In this document: piece after piece, positions 1 to 16,400 of the stretch
Layout of the letters: every line of letters starts with the position of its first letter
Position numbering within the stretch: the first letter of the stretch is position 1
Source: Otis tarda
Lineage: Eukaryota; Chordata; Aves; Otidiformes; Otididae
Length of the DNA: 64,000 nt
NCBI GenBank assembly: GCA_026413225.1
Contig: CM048556.1
Span: 22,173,115-22,237,114, forward strand
Reading direction: 5' to 3'
Program-made: the position numbers and the translations under genes
Notes under the pieces: model-generated
The model's database searches: none
What the model saw: the letters and a program-made list of their open reading frames with translations, nothing else
Told to the model about the DNA's origin: nothing

Positions 1-233
1 TCGTCGAGGTGAGGAGCTGAGGTTTCCTAAAGGTTCCACATGTCCCATGGGGGCTGTGTCCACAACCCATCCCGTCATCCTTTCTCTGGTGCTGTGTTCC
101 TGGAGCAGAAGCAGGGATGTTCTGCACTGCCAACCTGGCCTAGGTGGCACTTCAGGTGGACATGGACATCTTCTCCCATCTCCTCAGCATGTGCTAGAAG
201 GGTTTTTTAACACACCCAATGGTCTCTAAGCAG

Positions 234-3200
234 ATATTGGAGCAGGTGCTGCGAGAGCTGCAACCCCTCTGCACCGCGGAGCAGCGGTTCATTGAGGAAT
301 TCTTCCAGCTGAGCCAGGACCCTGCAGACCCACCGGTGCTGGAGGTGAGTGTGGGGACTATGTCCTCCCCAGTCACACTAGCCAGTCCTCCCCCCAGCCC
401 GATACAAGCCTTGGCAGGGACAGTGGGGTGGCTGCTTACCTCTGTCAGATACCCAGGCTCTTGTCCTCCAGGAAATAGTGGTGTCAGCAGTGGGGAAGGT
501 TAAGACCTCCTGGTGACAGAGGAGAATTTAAACTTAATTGATAACTTCAGCAAAAGCATTAAATACAGCACCCCAAAATGAGGCAGAAGAAGTGAACCCC
601 AAATCTCAAGTTTTCCTCTCTGAGGAAGGGCAGACATCATAATTTCCATCCCGTTCTTTCTTTCAGGCATCTGCTGCTAAGGGAGGAGAGAGCACGGCAT
701 CTCCAGAGGATCCTCCTTGCACCAAGCCCTGGAGCCAGTACGTGGGTGATGAGATACAGCTCTGCCCAGGGCATGGGATGGAGCGTCCTACAGGAACTGC
801 CCAAGGAACTAATGGAGAGATTCCACATCCCCCCCCCACCCCCTTGACCATCTTGAGGTCAACTAAGTGGTCTCAGGTTTGCACCCTGGCTGGCAAAACC
901 AAACAAAAAACCCCAAAAAACCAGGAGGCATCGTAGCTGGCCATGCAGGGGGGCTAAGGAGAGCCTACCAGTTCTGCCTCTGCCCAGCACAGTGACTCTG
1001 CTTCAGGGTGGACCAGAAAGCTGGATTTGTGTTTCATGGAAAACCCTATGTTTTGACCCTTTTTCTTTCCTTATTAGCAATGTCAAAATGAAAATTACTA
1101 TGGAACAGAAATCCTACCCAAAAAGTCAGCATAAAAACACAGAAATTGTGTTTGGCTGGCAAAACAGGACGTTAACATCCTCCCACAAGCAGAGATGGTG
1201 AAGAGCTGAAGGATGACCCAAGCATGAGCAGGCTCTATTGCGACACAGAATGCTTTGGCTCTTCCTTTAGCTTTGCCCTTGCCTCCACTGCTGGCCAGAG
1301 GGCCAGTGCACCCCTTCCCATTTAATTCCTTACTTTTTTTTTCCCAAAAGACTAGCAGAACCTACAACCCAGCTGTTGAGTGAGATCTTCAGTTGCCTGG
1401 AACCAGAGCTGAAAGCATTTCTAGAAGTCTGCAATAAGGTCCGCCCGTTCAGCTGCTTGCAGGTCCTGGTTACTTTGAGTGACTCCGTCTTCAAGATGTG
1501 GGGCTCTTCATCAGCTCTCCCCTCGTCCTTCCTCAACACTGTCCTGGGCAACATGCTGCTCCTGGCCAAGAGCAGCTTCAACAAATGCATTGTGAGTGTC
1601 AGTAGGAGTAAGCCCAAGTAGACCTGAATGATCTTTGACCTCCTCCATAACCTTCCAATATTGTTTTCATTGAAGGCAGCACAGGTTTAGACCAGCAGAG
1701 ATCTGGCTCTTTGGTTTTGGGAGGACTGGACCCTCACTGCATCAACAATTGTCTGTGAGGGAGGTGGGACACAAACAGCAGGACATGTCCCAGGACCTGG
1801 CAGCAGGGAGGGAAGTGTGGGGAGGTCCAAAGCCCATCAGAATCAGCCAAGGAACCTGGTCCTGAGTCCACTGAGGTCAAGTGAAGCCAGATGTTGACAT
1901 CAACTGTGTTTGTCATCTCCAGCCTCAAACAAGGGGGCTCATACAGATAATGTGAACTGAGACAGTGGTACCCACAACCGGTTACTTCACTTGTTTTCTG
2001 GCTTATACCTTAGCGCGCCTTAAGACAAGGCTGGGGCCAGCCAGATCTAAGAGTACCGTATCTTGTCTGTTGTTGCCAGGGGACCTTGTGCAAAGAGATT
2101 GAGGAGGTGAAGGTGCCCAGCAAGATGAAAGGCGGGATCCTGCCCTCTGTGAGCCGCTTTGAGGAGTTTGTGAACTTCTCAGAGGAGGTGTTCAGGACAG
2201 CTCAGCGGAGAGGGGAGCTGGACAAAGCACATCTCAAGCTGGCTGGCAGTGTCTTCAGCAGCAGTGAGTACAAAGGCTGGTGCCTGGCAGCATCACTCAG
2301 GCAAATCAGTCTTGCTTTTCACTGAGCAAGAGCCTGGGAGCATCAGATTTGGAGAGTATGGGATAGCCAGGTCCACAGTGTCTGCCACACCAGGATGGTC
2401 CCAGTTGGGACAGGGCTGAGACATTTCTTGGGAGCAGCAAGAGCCAAAGAGCAACTTCACCCCGAAACACCAAGGTGTATTGGTAGGGAGAGAGTAGTTG
2501 GGAGAGCACAGCGGGTGGTTTCCAGTAGGTCTTTGTGTTAAACAGCCAAACAACCTGTGACGATGCTCACCTCAGCTCTTGGTTAAACTCTCCACTGGTG
2601 ACCAAAGCCTGACAGCATCTGCATTCTCATTTCCATCCTGATCCAGCATGCAGGGTCTTCTCTCCACACCTGATTTGTTCCTCTCTTTTAAGTCAATAGT
2701 CTGTCCTCAGCAAGCCTGAAGGTGAACACGGATATGGTCATGATGGAAAATTTCCACCATGTTCACTGCTTCCTGCGCCAAAAGAAGATCCAGTGCCTGG
2801 AGGGCACAAAGAGAGAAGCCAAGCAAAGGTGTAGCGAGCACATGGAGAAATACGTCACCCAGTACCTGGGGCAGCCCCTGGAGAAGCTCAATGTGAGTAC
2901 AGGACAAACGGACCCTTGCCTGGGTCTCAAAGGGCAACCGCACTTCATAATTTTGTGAGTTAACTGGTGTTTAAACCACCCCTCCCCAAATCCAGTCTGG
3001 GATTACACTAGTGTGTTGCCACGCCCCTGCCCTGCTCAGACCCCACTCTGGGTTGCGTGCCTGTGCCCGGCAGATGCTGGGTTTTTATTTTTACGGCTGC
3101 CTGGACTAATAAGTTCAAGACAGCTTCATGCTTCCCAGGCAGCTGCTTTGTGAACTGAGCTCAGAGCATCTGGCTTCGCTAACTCAAACCGGCATCCCCC

Positions 3201-5262
3201 TTCCTCCCAGAGACGATGGCTGCTCCTGAGACCTCTCCTCACTCTGCTTCTCTCTTCTCGCTGGCCTAAAATGCCTCACATACGGAGATCAGCTTGAATT
3301 ATTTATAGGGCCTGTTACTTTCAATTTGTTTCCAGTCTCTGCTGTTGAGCATCTCGTAGGTTTGACTGGAAGATCAGCTCAGTGTCTCATGCAGCCCTGC
3401 TGTGTTAGTGGCTTCAAATCCTTCCTCTGTGAGGGAAAACTAGAATTTCATTGCTCACAACAAAGCAAGTTACACACGAGTACTCGGCTTGCATTCTGCT
3501 CAGGGATTCCCAGAGTCCTTCTCCAGCAGACCACATAGCTCTTCAGGTTTCAGCACCACTCACTAACATCAAGAGAAGTTGCAGAGGGGTCTAAATAATG
3601 CAGGAGCCCATCTCTTCTTTTAAACACAGCTGATACACTTAGGAACCTCTTTCCCTCTGAAAATCCTTAGGATTTAGGGCATTTCTTCACAGCCAAACCA
3701 CAGTGGAAAAGACAGCAAACAGATTATTGGGCTGTATGAAGAGGAGGGCACACAGTAGGTTGAAAGAAGTGGTTGTTCCATTTTTTCAGCCTTCATTAGA
3801 CCAGATGTGGAATGCCATGTCCAGCTGTGGAAGAGCTAGAGATGTATGTCACATCCGCCTCTGAGAAGAGGTGTTGCTGAACCAGGGCAAGGCCACCAGC
3901 ATGGTGAGGAGGGGCTGAAGGAGCCGGACTTGGTCAGCCCAGAGAAGAAAATTTCAGGGGTACTTAGGAGTCACTTTCCCTAGAAGATTACTGAGGTGCA
4001 CAGCAGGATGATGAGAGACAAGTCAGAAAAACCTAAAAAAAAAGGAAAGTCCCAGCTGGATAGAAGCTAAATATTACTATAAGGATAATAAAGCATTGAA
4101 ACAGTTTGTCCAGAGAGGTTGCACAGTCTCTGTCCTTGAAGGTTTTCAAGACCTACCTTCAGAAATGCCTCAAGTACCCTCATTTGAATTCAATGTTGAA
4201 GCTGCTTTGAGCAGGAGGTTGAACCAGAGACCTTCCAGCCTGACTGATTCCATGTCTGAAAAACTCATGTACAAAAAAAAAATATGTATTTGTCAGCACT
4301 GAGCTTTCTGCTGAGCTAAGATGCTCCTGGCACTTCAGCGAAAGCCAGCTGGGGTCTGTGTCTCTTGGGGCTGGCATTGCCCTGGGCTCTCCAGCAATGG
4401 CCATGCTTGCGGTGCTCCTTCTGAAACCCCTCCCTACAGAACAGCCTTTCCTGCTTTCGTGCAATATCCTGAACTGAGAAAACTTAAGTTTCACTTTATG
4501 CTTCTGCAGATTCTGAGATCCCCCAACCCCACCTCCAGCTCACCACAAAACACCAAGGAACATGAGTGATTTTCCCAGCAGGCCCACTGCTCCATGGTGC
4601 TGCAACCCTTAGAGATGCTGCCTGCTGAGCAGGGAGGGAAGAGAACTGATGAAATTCCCTTTCCTGGAGGACAATCTCCAATACTTCATTTCCACTTAGA
4701 GATGGGAAGGGAGCTGAGGAAGTGGCCAGGTTTCAGCCCTGACGCAGGAGTCCACCTTAGGGCTGCTCTTCAGCAAATGTCTCCTTGCCTTTCCAGCACT
4801 TCTTTGAAGGGGTCAAAGCCCGCCTGGCCCAAGGGGTGAAAGAAGAGGAGGTCAGCTTCCAGCTGGCCTACAGCAAGCAAGAGCTGAGGAAGGTGATTGA
4901 GAAATACCCTGGCAAGGAAGTAAAGAGAGCCCTTGAGACCCTCTACAGGAAAATCCACAAGTATCTCTCCCCAGAGGAAAACCTCTTGCCGGTAATGGGA
5001 GCATGGTGTGGGTGTAAGGGCACAATGTCTTGCAGGGTTCAGGACTGCAAAGCGTGTGTCGCGGTCACGGGCTGATGGCGGGAGCCAACAGTCTGTTTTT
5101 CCCCAGGTGGTGTGGCATGCTATGGAGCAGGAGTTCCTACGTCAGTACCAAGAGTTTGAGGACCTGATCCAACGCTGCTATGCGGGGTCAGGGATCACCA
5201 TGGACTTCACCATGGAGGACTTGCTGAGCTACTTCAACTCCATCACTCGGTCCAACCTGTAG
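234..5262 (+). CDS. EXOC1 (Sec3)-like exocyst subunit, C-terminal part (5' end outside window)
   Basis: Seven exons splice in frame: 234-344, 667-737, 1351-1591, 2080-2263, 2693-2892, 4797-4991, 5107-5262. Together they give 385 residues plus stop, and every intron is GT/AG. The product resembles the C-terminal half of exocyst complex component 1, which tethers secretory vesicles at the plasma membrane. Recognisable blocks are [50 protein letters not shown] and [18 protein letters not shown], in the same order as in human EXOC1. It differs from my recollection of EXOC1 at many positions. In birds EXOC1 itself is expected on the human-chromosome-4-like part of chromosome 4, away from NSDHL. 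I therefore infer a diverged paralogue rather than EXOC1 itself. The first acceptor (233/234) has a weak pyrimidine tract; an in-frame ATG at 219 could instead begin a short isoform. Family call is firm; paralogue status is inference. Confidence 0.85.
3720..4262 (+). mobile_element. Degenerate CR1-type LINE 3' fragment
   Basis: This stretch in an intron of the EXOC1-like gene reads like the 3' end of an avian CR1 element. Phrases such as 'ggttgaaccagagaccttcc' near 4216 and the earlier 'cagagaggttgcacagtctc' match the usual CR1 tail wording ('ggttggaccagatgacctcc'-like). The element is in sense orientation with the host gene, 5' truncated and heavily mutated, with no open reading frame left. 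The left boundary is uncertain. Confidence 0.6.
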
Positions 5263-5780
5263 AGGCAACTCTTCTCTGGAAGTCTGCTGGGAGCAGCTCA
5301 GGAACCCTTGTCCACAGCTATGCCTTTAAGCAGCTGACCTCCAAACCCTTCCTAAATTCAATACAGAGGGGTCTCATTCTGACCTTAATGCCAGAGCACC
5401 TGACTTGTTGGTCTTAGGCTAGCTCTCCCTTGGGGAAGTGGAGTTCTCAGACCCAAACCACAGCTTCCCTGCTCCAAGAAACCACTATGCAGCCAGTAAA
5501 AAACCTCCCAAACCTCAAATTTCCATCAAAGTGAGTGCTGGTGCTGTGCCTCTTCAGCAGAGCACACGTCCCAGCGCAGCTGAACAGTGAGAGGCATCTT
5601 CACCCTAGGAACTCTCTTTTATCTGATCACAGGTTTCACAGTGAACCTGTGCTAGAACAAGAGGGTTCCAACACACCAAGACACCCGGGTGGGTGCAGGC
5701 TCTGTCCAGGCACCAGAGCACACACCGCTGCTCTACCAGCTCTTCAGGAGAGACAAAGTGCAACATATTAAGCAAAAAGC

Positions 5781-5786
5781 AATAAA
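5781..5786 (+). terminator. Polyadenylation signal, EXOC1-like gene
   Basis: AATAAA about 520 bases after the stop codon at 5262. It is the first clear canonical signal downstream and would give a 3' UTR of ordinary length. Confidence 0.5.
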
Positions 5787-9403
<3,617 letters not shown>

Positions 9404-10356
9404 CCACAACCCATGCTTTGTCCGTGTCCCGGCAGGAGAATGGATGCAGAGGCCAGGCTTTTGACAACCAGTTTCAGGTCCAAGCTTTTTTTTTTGCGAA
9501 CCTAGGACAAGTCTCGAATCCCAGCCATAAAGTAGGGGCTGCATGAACCTTCAGAGCTTTCCCAGGGCAGCCTGCTCAGCTCTCACTCCTGGGTGTGAAT
9601 CCTGCTTTTATAAATCACCATCCATGGAGACTTCATGACCTTCTGGGAAGATTGGCCCTGCTGCTGCTGCGTTACTCATATTGGGACATGTTTCCTAATG
9701 TCTGACACCCCTTTTACTGTGGTTGAAGCCCCTCATTTCTACACTGTCTTCCATGAACACAAAGAACCTGTCATTCCTTACCTCTTAATAATCACTTTTA
9801 CGCAGCTGAAGATTTCTGTCTCCCTTCTTCTCCGTCTTCCTGCTTGGTTTGACTCAGGCTGGCTGGCACTGGCGGCTCTCACACCAAGCCAGTGTCTGGC
9901 CTGCACATCCCAGCCACCAAGGGAAGGACGCAACCTTGTGCTGTACCTGGAAGGGATTTGCTCCTCCTTTCCTTCCCCACACACGACACATTCCTGCGGG
10001 CCGTTTGGCTCAGGCATTCATTTTTGGAACAACATCCTCCTTGCAAAACTTGACCTCCCCCACGGCGACATGTCCCGAGCTTGGGAGAGCCTCTGGACCG
10101 GGGAGAGCAAGGCCACGCTCTTGCCTTCCTCTGTCCAGAAAAGGCATCGTGAGTCACTCCAGGAGCTCTGTCATGGAGCTGCCTGCATGGCACGAAGGGA
10201 GGAAGGTCTGTCAGCAGAGCCGGGGTGAGGGTCCACCACAGCAGAGCCCACTCCGACTCACAGATGGCTCTCAGTTACTTGTGGGATTGTCCTGACCTTT
10301 CTTCTTTTTGTAACTATTTAAAAAGCAATTCTTCAATTATTTAAAAAGGATAAAAA

Positions 10357-10362
10357 AATAAA
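10357..10362 (+). terminator. Possible polyadenylation signal for GLOD5
   Basis: AATAAA inside an A-rich tract about 950 bases after the GLOD5 stop. It is the best canonical hexamer before the minisatellite. A weaker signal nearer the stop could be used instead. Confidence 0.3.
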
Positions 10363-10743
10363 GAAGGACTGGGGGGTTTTCAGGGAGAGCAGTTCCCTGG
10401 CTGGCCACGCTGCCGTAGCAACATTGTCATCATGGAAACAGTGCCGGATGGCAGAGAGGGCTCTTCTGAATCCTACAGTCAAAATCCTCTCTAGAAATGA
10501 AATAATCAGTAGGTTTTTTTCTGCTGGCATTTCGCGAGAAATCCAGAATTCTCCATGGCACGAAAAAAAAATGCAAAGCCCTACAAAATTCGGCATGTGA
10601 GATTGTCAAAAGCCGGTACCGGCAGCGGCCGTAGGGGTGACAGCTGCTTTCAGCTCGTGTTTGTGGGAACTAAGAACACGAGCTGCCACGGGAGAGAGCC
10701 AGGGGCACCTAGTAACCTCCACCTGGCGAACGGAGTCCCGGGA

Positions 10744-11018
10744 AGGGACCCAATGGAGGGGACCCAATGGAGGGGACCCATGGAGGGGACCCAATGGAGG
10801 GGAACCAATGGAGGGGACCCATGGAGGGACCCAATGGAGGGGACCCAGTGGAGGGGACCCATGGAGGGGACCCAATGGAGGGACCCATGGAGGGGAATCA
10901 ATGGAGGGGACCCATGGAGGGGACCCAATGGAGGGACCCATGGAGGGGAATCAATGGAGGGGACCCATGGAGGGGACCCAATGGAGGGGAATCAATGGAG
11001 GGGACCCATGGAGGGACC
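10744..11018. repeat. Minisatellite of a 12-14 bp purine-rich unit, about 20 copies
   Basis: Tandem array of variants of GGGACCCAATGGAG and GGGACCCATGGAG, with occasional GGGAATCAATGGAG units. Alternation of long (aatgg) and short (catgg) units suggests a higher-order repeat of about 26-54 bp, copied as a block near the right end. The array is open in several frames on both strands, which creates long artefactual reading frames. It lies between GLOD5 and the ACOD1-like gene. Confidence 0.95.
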
Positions 11019-12151
11019 CCACGAGCAGAGTCGCGTGCCGAGCGGCGGCTGCTCTCCAAGGTGCTGAGCGCCCGCGGCGGGGCCCGGCCCTCCCACGGGT
11101 GGGTCCTGCCCACGAGTGGGAGAGTGCTGACAGCGGCATCCCGCTCCCACCAGCCCTACCCCAGCTTTTTCCCCTCTCTCTGATGGCCAGGGCTTCCTTC
11201 TCCCCAGCCAAGTGTGGGTGCCAGCGGATCCCTAGGGATTTCTGGCGTGGGATTGTAGTTATTGATGGATTGCTAACACAGATCCTGCCCAGCTCAGTGC
11301 TGCAAGTGTCCTTTCCTTCACTGAGCTCACTACCATAAATATGTTGGTGGAGAAATGTTTCCTTTTCTTAATTTTAAGTGTAATTTATCTTGGAGCAGCA
11401 GCAGGAAGGAGGACAACGGCTCTCTTCTTATTCAGCCCGAGAGGAGAAGGTAGGGACTTTGGTGGCACCATATTAATTGCTAAATTCCCTCAGTGACACA
11501 CAAGCTGGTCTATAATTTTCACAGGCCATTTTTTTTTCCTTGGCTTCCCTTGCCAGGGGTTTCAGCCTCATAATGAGTTCAGGATATGAAACATTTGCAG
11601 TTTGAAACTGGAAATAACGAGTGAGGCACTTTCCTGGGCAGGGATACTGAAGGCGTTCCCAGGGTCCTAGGGTTTTAGAGGAAATAACATGAATGAAAAC
11701 AATCTCAGGTATGCCTTCAGCTCCTAGATGCTCTGGAAAAACCACTTTCTGCTTCAACTGATAAGGGGCCCAACAAAAGGCAAGCTGGACCCTACCAGCC
11801 TTCCTGTGCCTTCCCTTCCTCGTTTTACACATTGTCTGCTGAAAGGTGCCAGGATTGCATCTGATGGGACAGCCAGATGAGGATTCAAAGGGCTTCTGAA
11901 TCTTGGGGAAAAAAATGTAGCCTGAAACCCAACAGAAAAGTTATTTTTTTCTGCTCCAGCACCAACAAGTAAGAGGCATTAGCTCCCTCCTCTCCTGCTC
12001 AGCTTCACTGCTACCTGGCAGTGGTGCAGCATGGTGCAGCAGGCACGGAAATGAGAACATTGGAACAAATGATCAGATTAAAACCAAAAACCTGATGGTC
12101 TACACAACACAGCATTAAATCTCTAAGCAGAAAATTAATTTACTTCAGTTC
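11019..12151. other. Intergenic stretch between minisatellite and ACOD1-like 3' end
   Basis: Nothing recognisable as coding. Immediately after the minisatellite about 100 bases are very GC-rich. The rest is ordinary unique-looking sequence with short open frames only. Confidence 0.4.
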
Positions 12152-12157
12152 TTTATT
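12152..12157 (-). terminator. Possible polyadenylation signal, ACOD1-like gene
   Basis: TTTATT on the + strand, hence AATAAA on the gene strand, about 1.3 kb beyond the stop codon at 13474. Use of this site would mean a long 3' UTR (12.15-13.47 kb), in which no other gene is seen. Confidence 0.4.
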
Positions 12158-13473
12158 CAGAAAGATTCAGTGTGCATATGCCAGACAGTACAAGAGAGCG
12201 GGTAACAGGCGGGCAAACACTTTTGCTCTGGCTGGGATGTTCTCTGCATTGACCACGGCCAGCAAGCGAAAAAGGACCTGGCCCACATTCCTTCCTCCCT
12301 GTCTAGTCCCACCTCGGCCTCCCTTGCAGAAGGCAACCCTCACTTCTGTAACAGATTCTGTACCTGTATCACAACCGTGTTAGAAACAAGTCCTTTGGAT
12401 CAGCCATCACAGTATTCGTTTAACAGACAGAGGAACATTGCATAGCTCTCCATCGCATTCTTCAGAAAGGACGCAGGGCAAGAAAGCCTGTCAGCGAGCG
12501 GCTACTCAGGAGCACAAGTACCGATTTCACCCCAGCTGGAAAGAACCGAGTCTCAGGAAGCTTTCCCTCCTTTCACAGGAGAGAAACAGGAGTTTCCCAA
12601 TGTCAGTCACAGCGGGTATGTGCCCAAGTCACCACCCGGAGATGCCCATCTCTGCACAAGCTGTAGAGACCACCTCTGGTGAGCCGGGTGCCCGGGCGAC
12701 CCGCGCAAAGCCCGGAGGGAAGACGTGGCCCAGCCCTAGGATTGGCAGGGATCGCCTCGCAGGAAGCGTAGGACTGATGTAGGGTTCCTCACCTACCCGT
12801 TGCCTTTCATTCTGAAAAGACATACAGGTTTTCAGGGTCCTTGAACCGTCCCTTGTAGAGAGAGAAGTGACAAACATTTCCCAAGCACTGAAGAAATCGG
12901 AGGCTTTTACTGGAAAAGAAAAAAAAGACAAAGTCCCTCTCTGCCCAAGAGTTTTTTGCAGGCAGGGCTGTTTACAGTACCTGATAGATTTTTCATCTGG
13001 CCAGCATGACTAACTAGCCATGATCCAAAAAGTGCCCAGAAGAGCGCTAAGAAAAGCACACATTTTGCCGTTGAACCTCCTCTTCTTCCCAGAGTCAGCA
13101 GTTAGGCATTCTGTACAGAAATAACTCTGAACACAGCTTTAAAAATGTCTAGACACGGTTCCTTCGGGGGAACCGGCTTCCAGATGATGCCGCAGGATTT
13201 TCACAGGATTTTTTTTTTTTTTCTATTTGTAATGGCCTTTCTGCTACTCAATGTCAACTGCGGGTTGAAATTTAGTGTGTGTGCTAATTACTGACACAGC
13301 CACACCTCCTGCCTCGTGGGCTCCTTCGGTATTAAAGCGCCTACCTTGACTTCAAGGGGTGGGAACTTGCCTGTCATTGGAAATGAACAGTAAAGCACCA
13401 ACGAAGAAAGGAGTTAGGTTTTCACCAGGACGAGTCCCTTACTAAAAACAAAAACAACCCACTTGCTGTTCCC

Positions 13474-16400
13474 TCACAGGCTGCAGGCCAGCTGGGAACT
13501 GTCTGACAGATTCTCCAGGTTGTCCACCATAGTGATGATGGTTTCTATTTTTTCTTCTGGAAGCACATGAGAGGCATTGGATCGAAACTTCTTCAGGAGC
13601 GATTCAGTGCTCAGAGGCTTCCTCCAGTGCCCATAGAAAGTGTCACATTTGCCCGTCAGGATGTCCCCACTGTGCAGGAGCAGGGCCACCTCTCCGTACA
13701 TCTTGTCAAAGTTGGCCACGTTATCTTCAGGGTGCTCCACCACCACTTTGTCCAGCAGCTCCCTCAGCTCCTGCCGGTGGATGCTGCTCTCTGCGAAGGA
13801 GCCGAGGCCGACTTCACCATCCAACAGGGCAGTGCAGGCGTTGAACTGGAAGGAGTGTCTGGCCTGGTGTTCAGAGCTGGGGAAAGGCCGATTGATGTAC
13901 TTTGACACCGGGATCTTCAGCACAATGGTGCGGATCAAAGAGGGAGAGAAGGACCCTGCGTAGTTGATGAAGAGGTTCCGGACAGATAAGGCGGCATCCA
14001 CCACCCAGTGCATCCCCAGGTGGGCTGGGAATCGCTTGAAAGCAATATCCTGCTTCTCCAAGAGGAACTCATGATGGTCACTCGGTGTGGACAGTGGTTT
14101 GGGCTGATAGATGCTGTAGAAAGCACTGAATCCAGAGCAACCAGGGATGTCGTCCAGAACCAAGGGGTTAGCCTCCATCCCCCGAGCGGCCAGCAGCGCT
14201 GCTTCGAAGCCCAGGCGAGCAGCATTTCCGATGTGCAATGGCTTGGCCTGGGTGGCGGCGTTTGCCATGGGTGCCCCTGCAAGCGACGCGGCAATGCCCA
14301 AAGCGTGCGCGCACTGGGCCGTGCTGAGGGAGAGCAGTTTGGCAGTGGCCGCAGCACTGCCCAAGGTACCGACCACCGAGGGAGGGTGGAACCTAAAGGG
14401 GAAATTGCAGATATGAGCATCCCTGCCTGCTTGGCACCTCGCACCTCGCCACCCAGTCCTGCCCAACTCAAAATTTAGCCATCTGAAAACTAAGTGTCTA
14501 CTTGAAACTTCATTGAAGAAAACAGACTGAGCTCAGCATCTCCAGAAAGCAATTTTTAATTTTCCCTAAGAATAAGTGGCTTGGCTTGTGCCCATAGAGC
14601 CAAACTTTCTCCCCCCAGAGGAACAAGGTGGCCTCATCCAATGTGCCCAGGGATTGCAGGTCACGGGAGGGACCAGGGACCGCGCCCACAATTAAGCTGT
14701 CTGTGTGGCTGTGGGCCACGGCCCATCTTCCTGTGCTCTTGCCCTGGCTGGTTTAGATGACGACACCGCAGGCTCAGCGGTAGTCCTCCTGATGGCTATT
14801 TTTGAGGCAAGATCACCGGAGGTCACCAAACACTCATCACCTCCAGCAGAACTGGCATTTGGCTCTCAGTAGGGCTTTACCCTGATCCTGAGTTCACCTG
14901 GACTTGAACTGATGTTTGAAACTCTGAGTAGGAGGTTAACAGACCCACCAACCCTCTTCCTACTCGGTGAGGAAAAGGAGGTTTACCTTTTGGGAATGTC
15001 GTGAGCCTCAGTGGAGAAATGCATGAGCCTTCCCTGCACTTCCAGGCCCACGTTAAATGCCAGCAGGAAATCCTTGCCGTTGGGTTTGGTGCTTGGAGGT
15101 AGCATCTGGGAAGCTGCCAGAAGAGCTGGCAGCACGGCCCCTGACGGGTGGGTAGCAGGGTGCCAGGTGTCGTCAAAGTCCATGGAGTGAGTCTGCCGGA
15201 GAAACGGAGGTAAGGACACGCTGCTGTGGAGGGGCTGGAAGCTGAGGGGTCCTTGCTGATAGTGCTGAGGCTACGCCTATAACAACACCCACCCAGTCAC
15301 CCCGCGGTCCCCACGGGGGCTGTTCGGTCCTTCTAAAAGCAGTGTGCAAGACTGCAGAGGAGCCCATGACTTCTTGTCCCCCGTTACCCCTCCCAGTCAC
15401 CAGTCTGCTTGCTGTGGTACTGGCTAGTGTCTTAGAAGGCACCACAAAGCAGAGCTTCTCCTGGAAGAGCCTGCCTTACCGCAACGCCGTTGGTGAACGC
15501 GGCCAGCGTTGGGGAGAGCTTCACGCCTGGCTTGCCGTAGACAGAGCTCACGGCAACGGAAGAGTACAGCTCCTGTGAAAGGGAGGGAAATTCAGGTGAG
15601 GACGGTGAGTGAGACAGTGATGGTGTGACGCCAGAACATCCCTCGCAAGGCGAGTGTCCTACGTCAGCCATGAAGTAAGGCTGTGGTGGTGATGTCAGGG
15701 TGGGGACCACAGAAACACACGAAAACGTGAGGATGCTCCTACCCGGCAGTACTGCAGAGCGAGGTCGAACACTTGCGTGGTGCTGCCCACGAGGCCAACG
15801 CCAATGCTGTCCAGGATCATCCTCTTGCTTCTGTGACGGACGACCTTGGACAAGTGCTCGGGTCGGACTGCATGGATGAAGGAGGCAAAGCTGCTGGTCA
15901 CGGTCTCCTCTGGAGCGCTCCTGGCCACCACTGCAGCACCAAGAGAGAGGGGAGGGGGTAAGAACACATGTGGGACACGTGCTGATGGCTCACAGGTCTT
16001 CACCCTCTGGTCTCACTGAATTTATTGAAGGGCAGAGGCAGAAGGAGAGTGTGGGACCTGCCCAGCATGTCCCTTGGGTCACAGGGCTGCATACAGCCCT
16101 AGAGACCTGGGAGGTGATGTACACCTTCCCTGTGCTGTCCCAGGCCGTGAGCCTCCCCTGGAAATGCCATGCGGACCCAAAGTCACCTCTTGTGTCTTCA
16201 GGCCCTTGGCGGAGTCCAGGAGAGGAGCACCACGGCTCCACGCTCACTCTACAGACAGTAGAGATACGCTCCTGGAGAGGGACCAGAGGATTCAGCCTCT
16301 GCTTAAAACGAAGACTGAACCAGAAGTTCTCCTGAGCTCGGCGGCTGAAGGGAAGTTTTCTCTGAAAACACCCTTGCTGGTACACAAGAAGCAAGACGTG

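Noticed and set aside
10555-11338. Several long open frames (MEGTHGGDPMEG-type repeats) across the minisatellite
   Set aside because: The repeat is free of stops in several frames at once. The proteins are an artefact of the tandem array.
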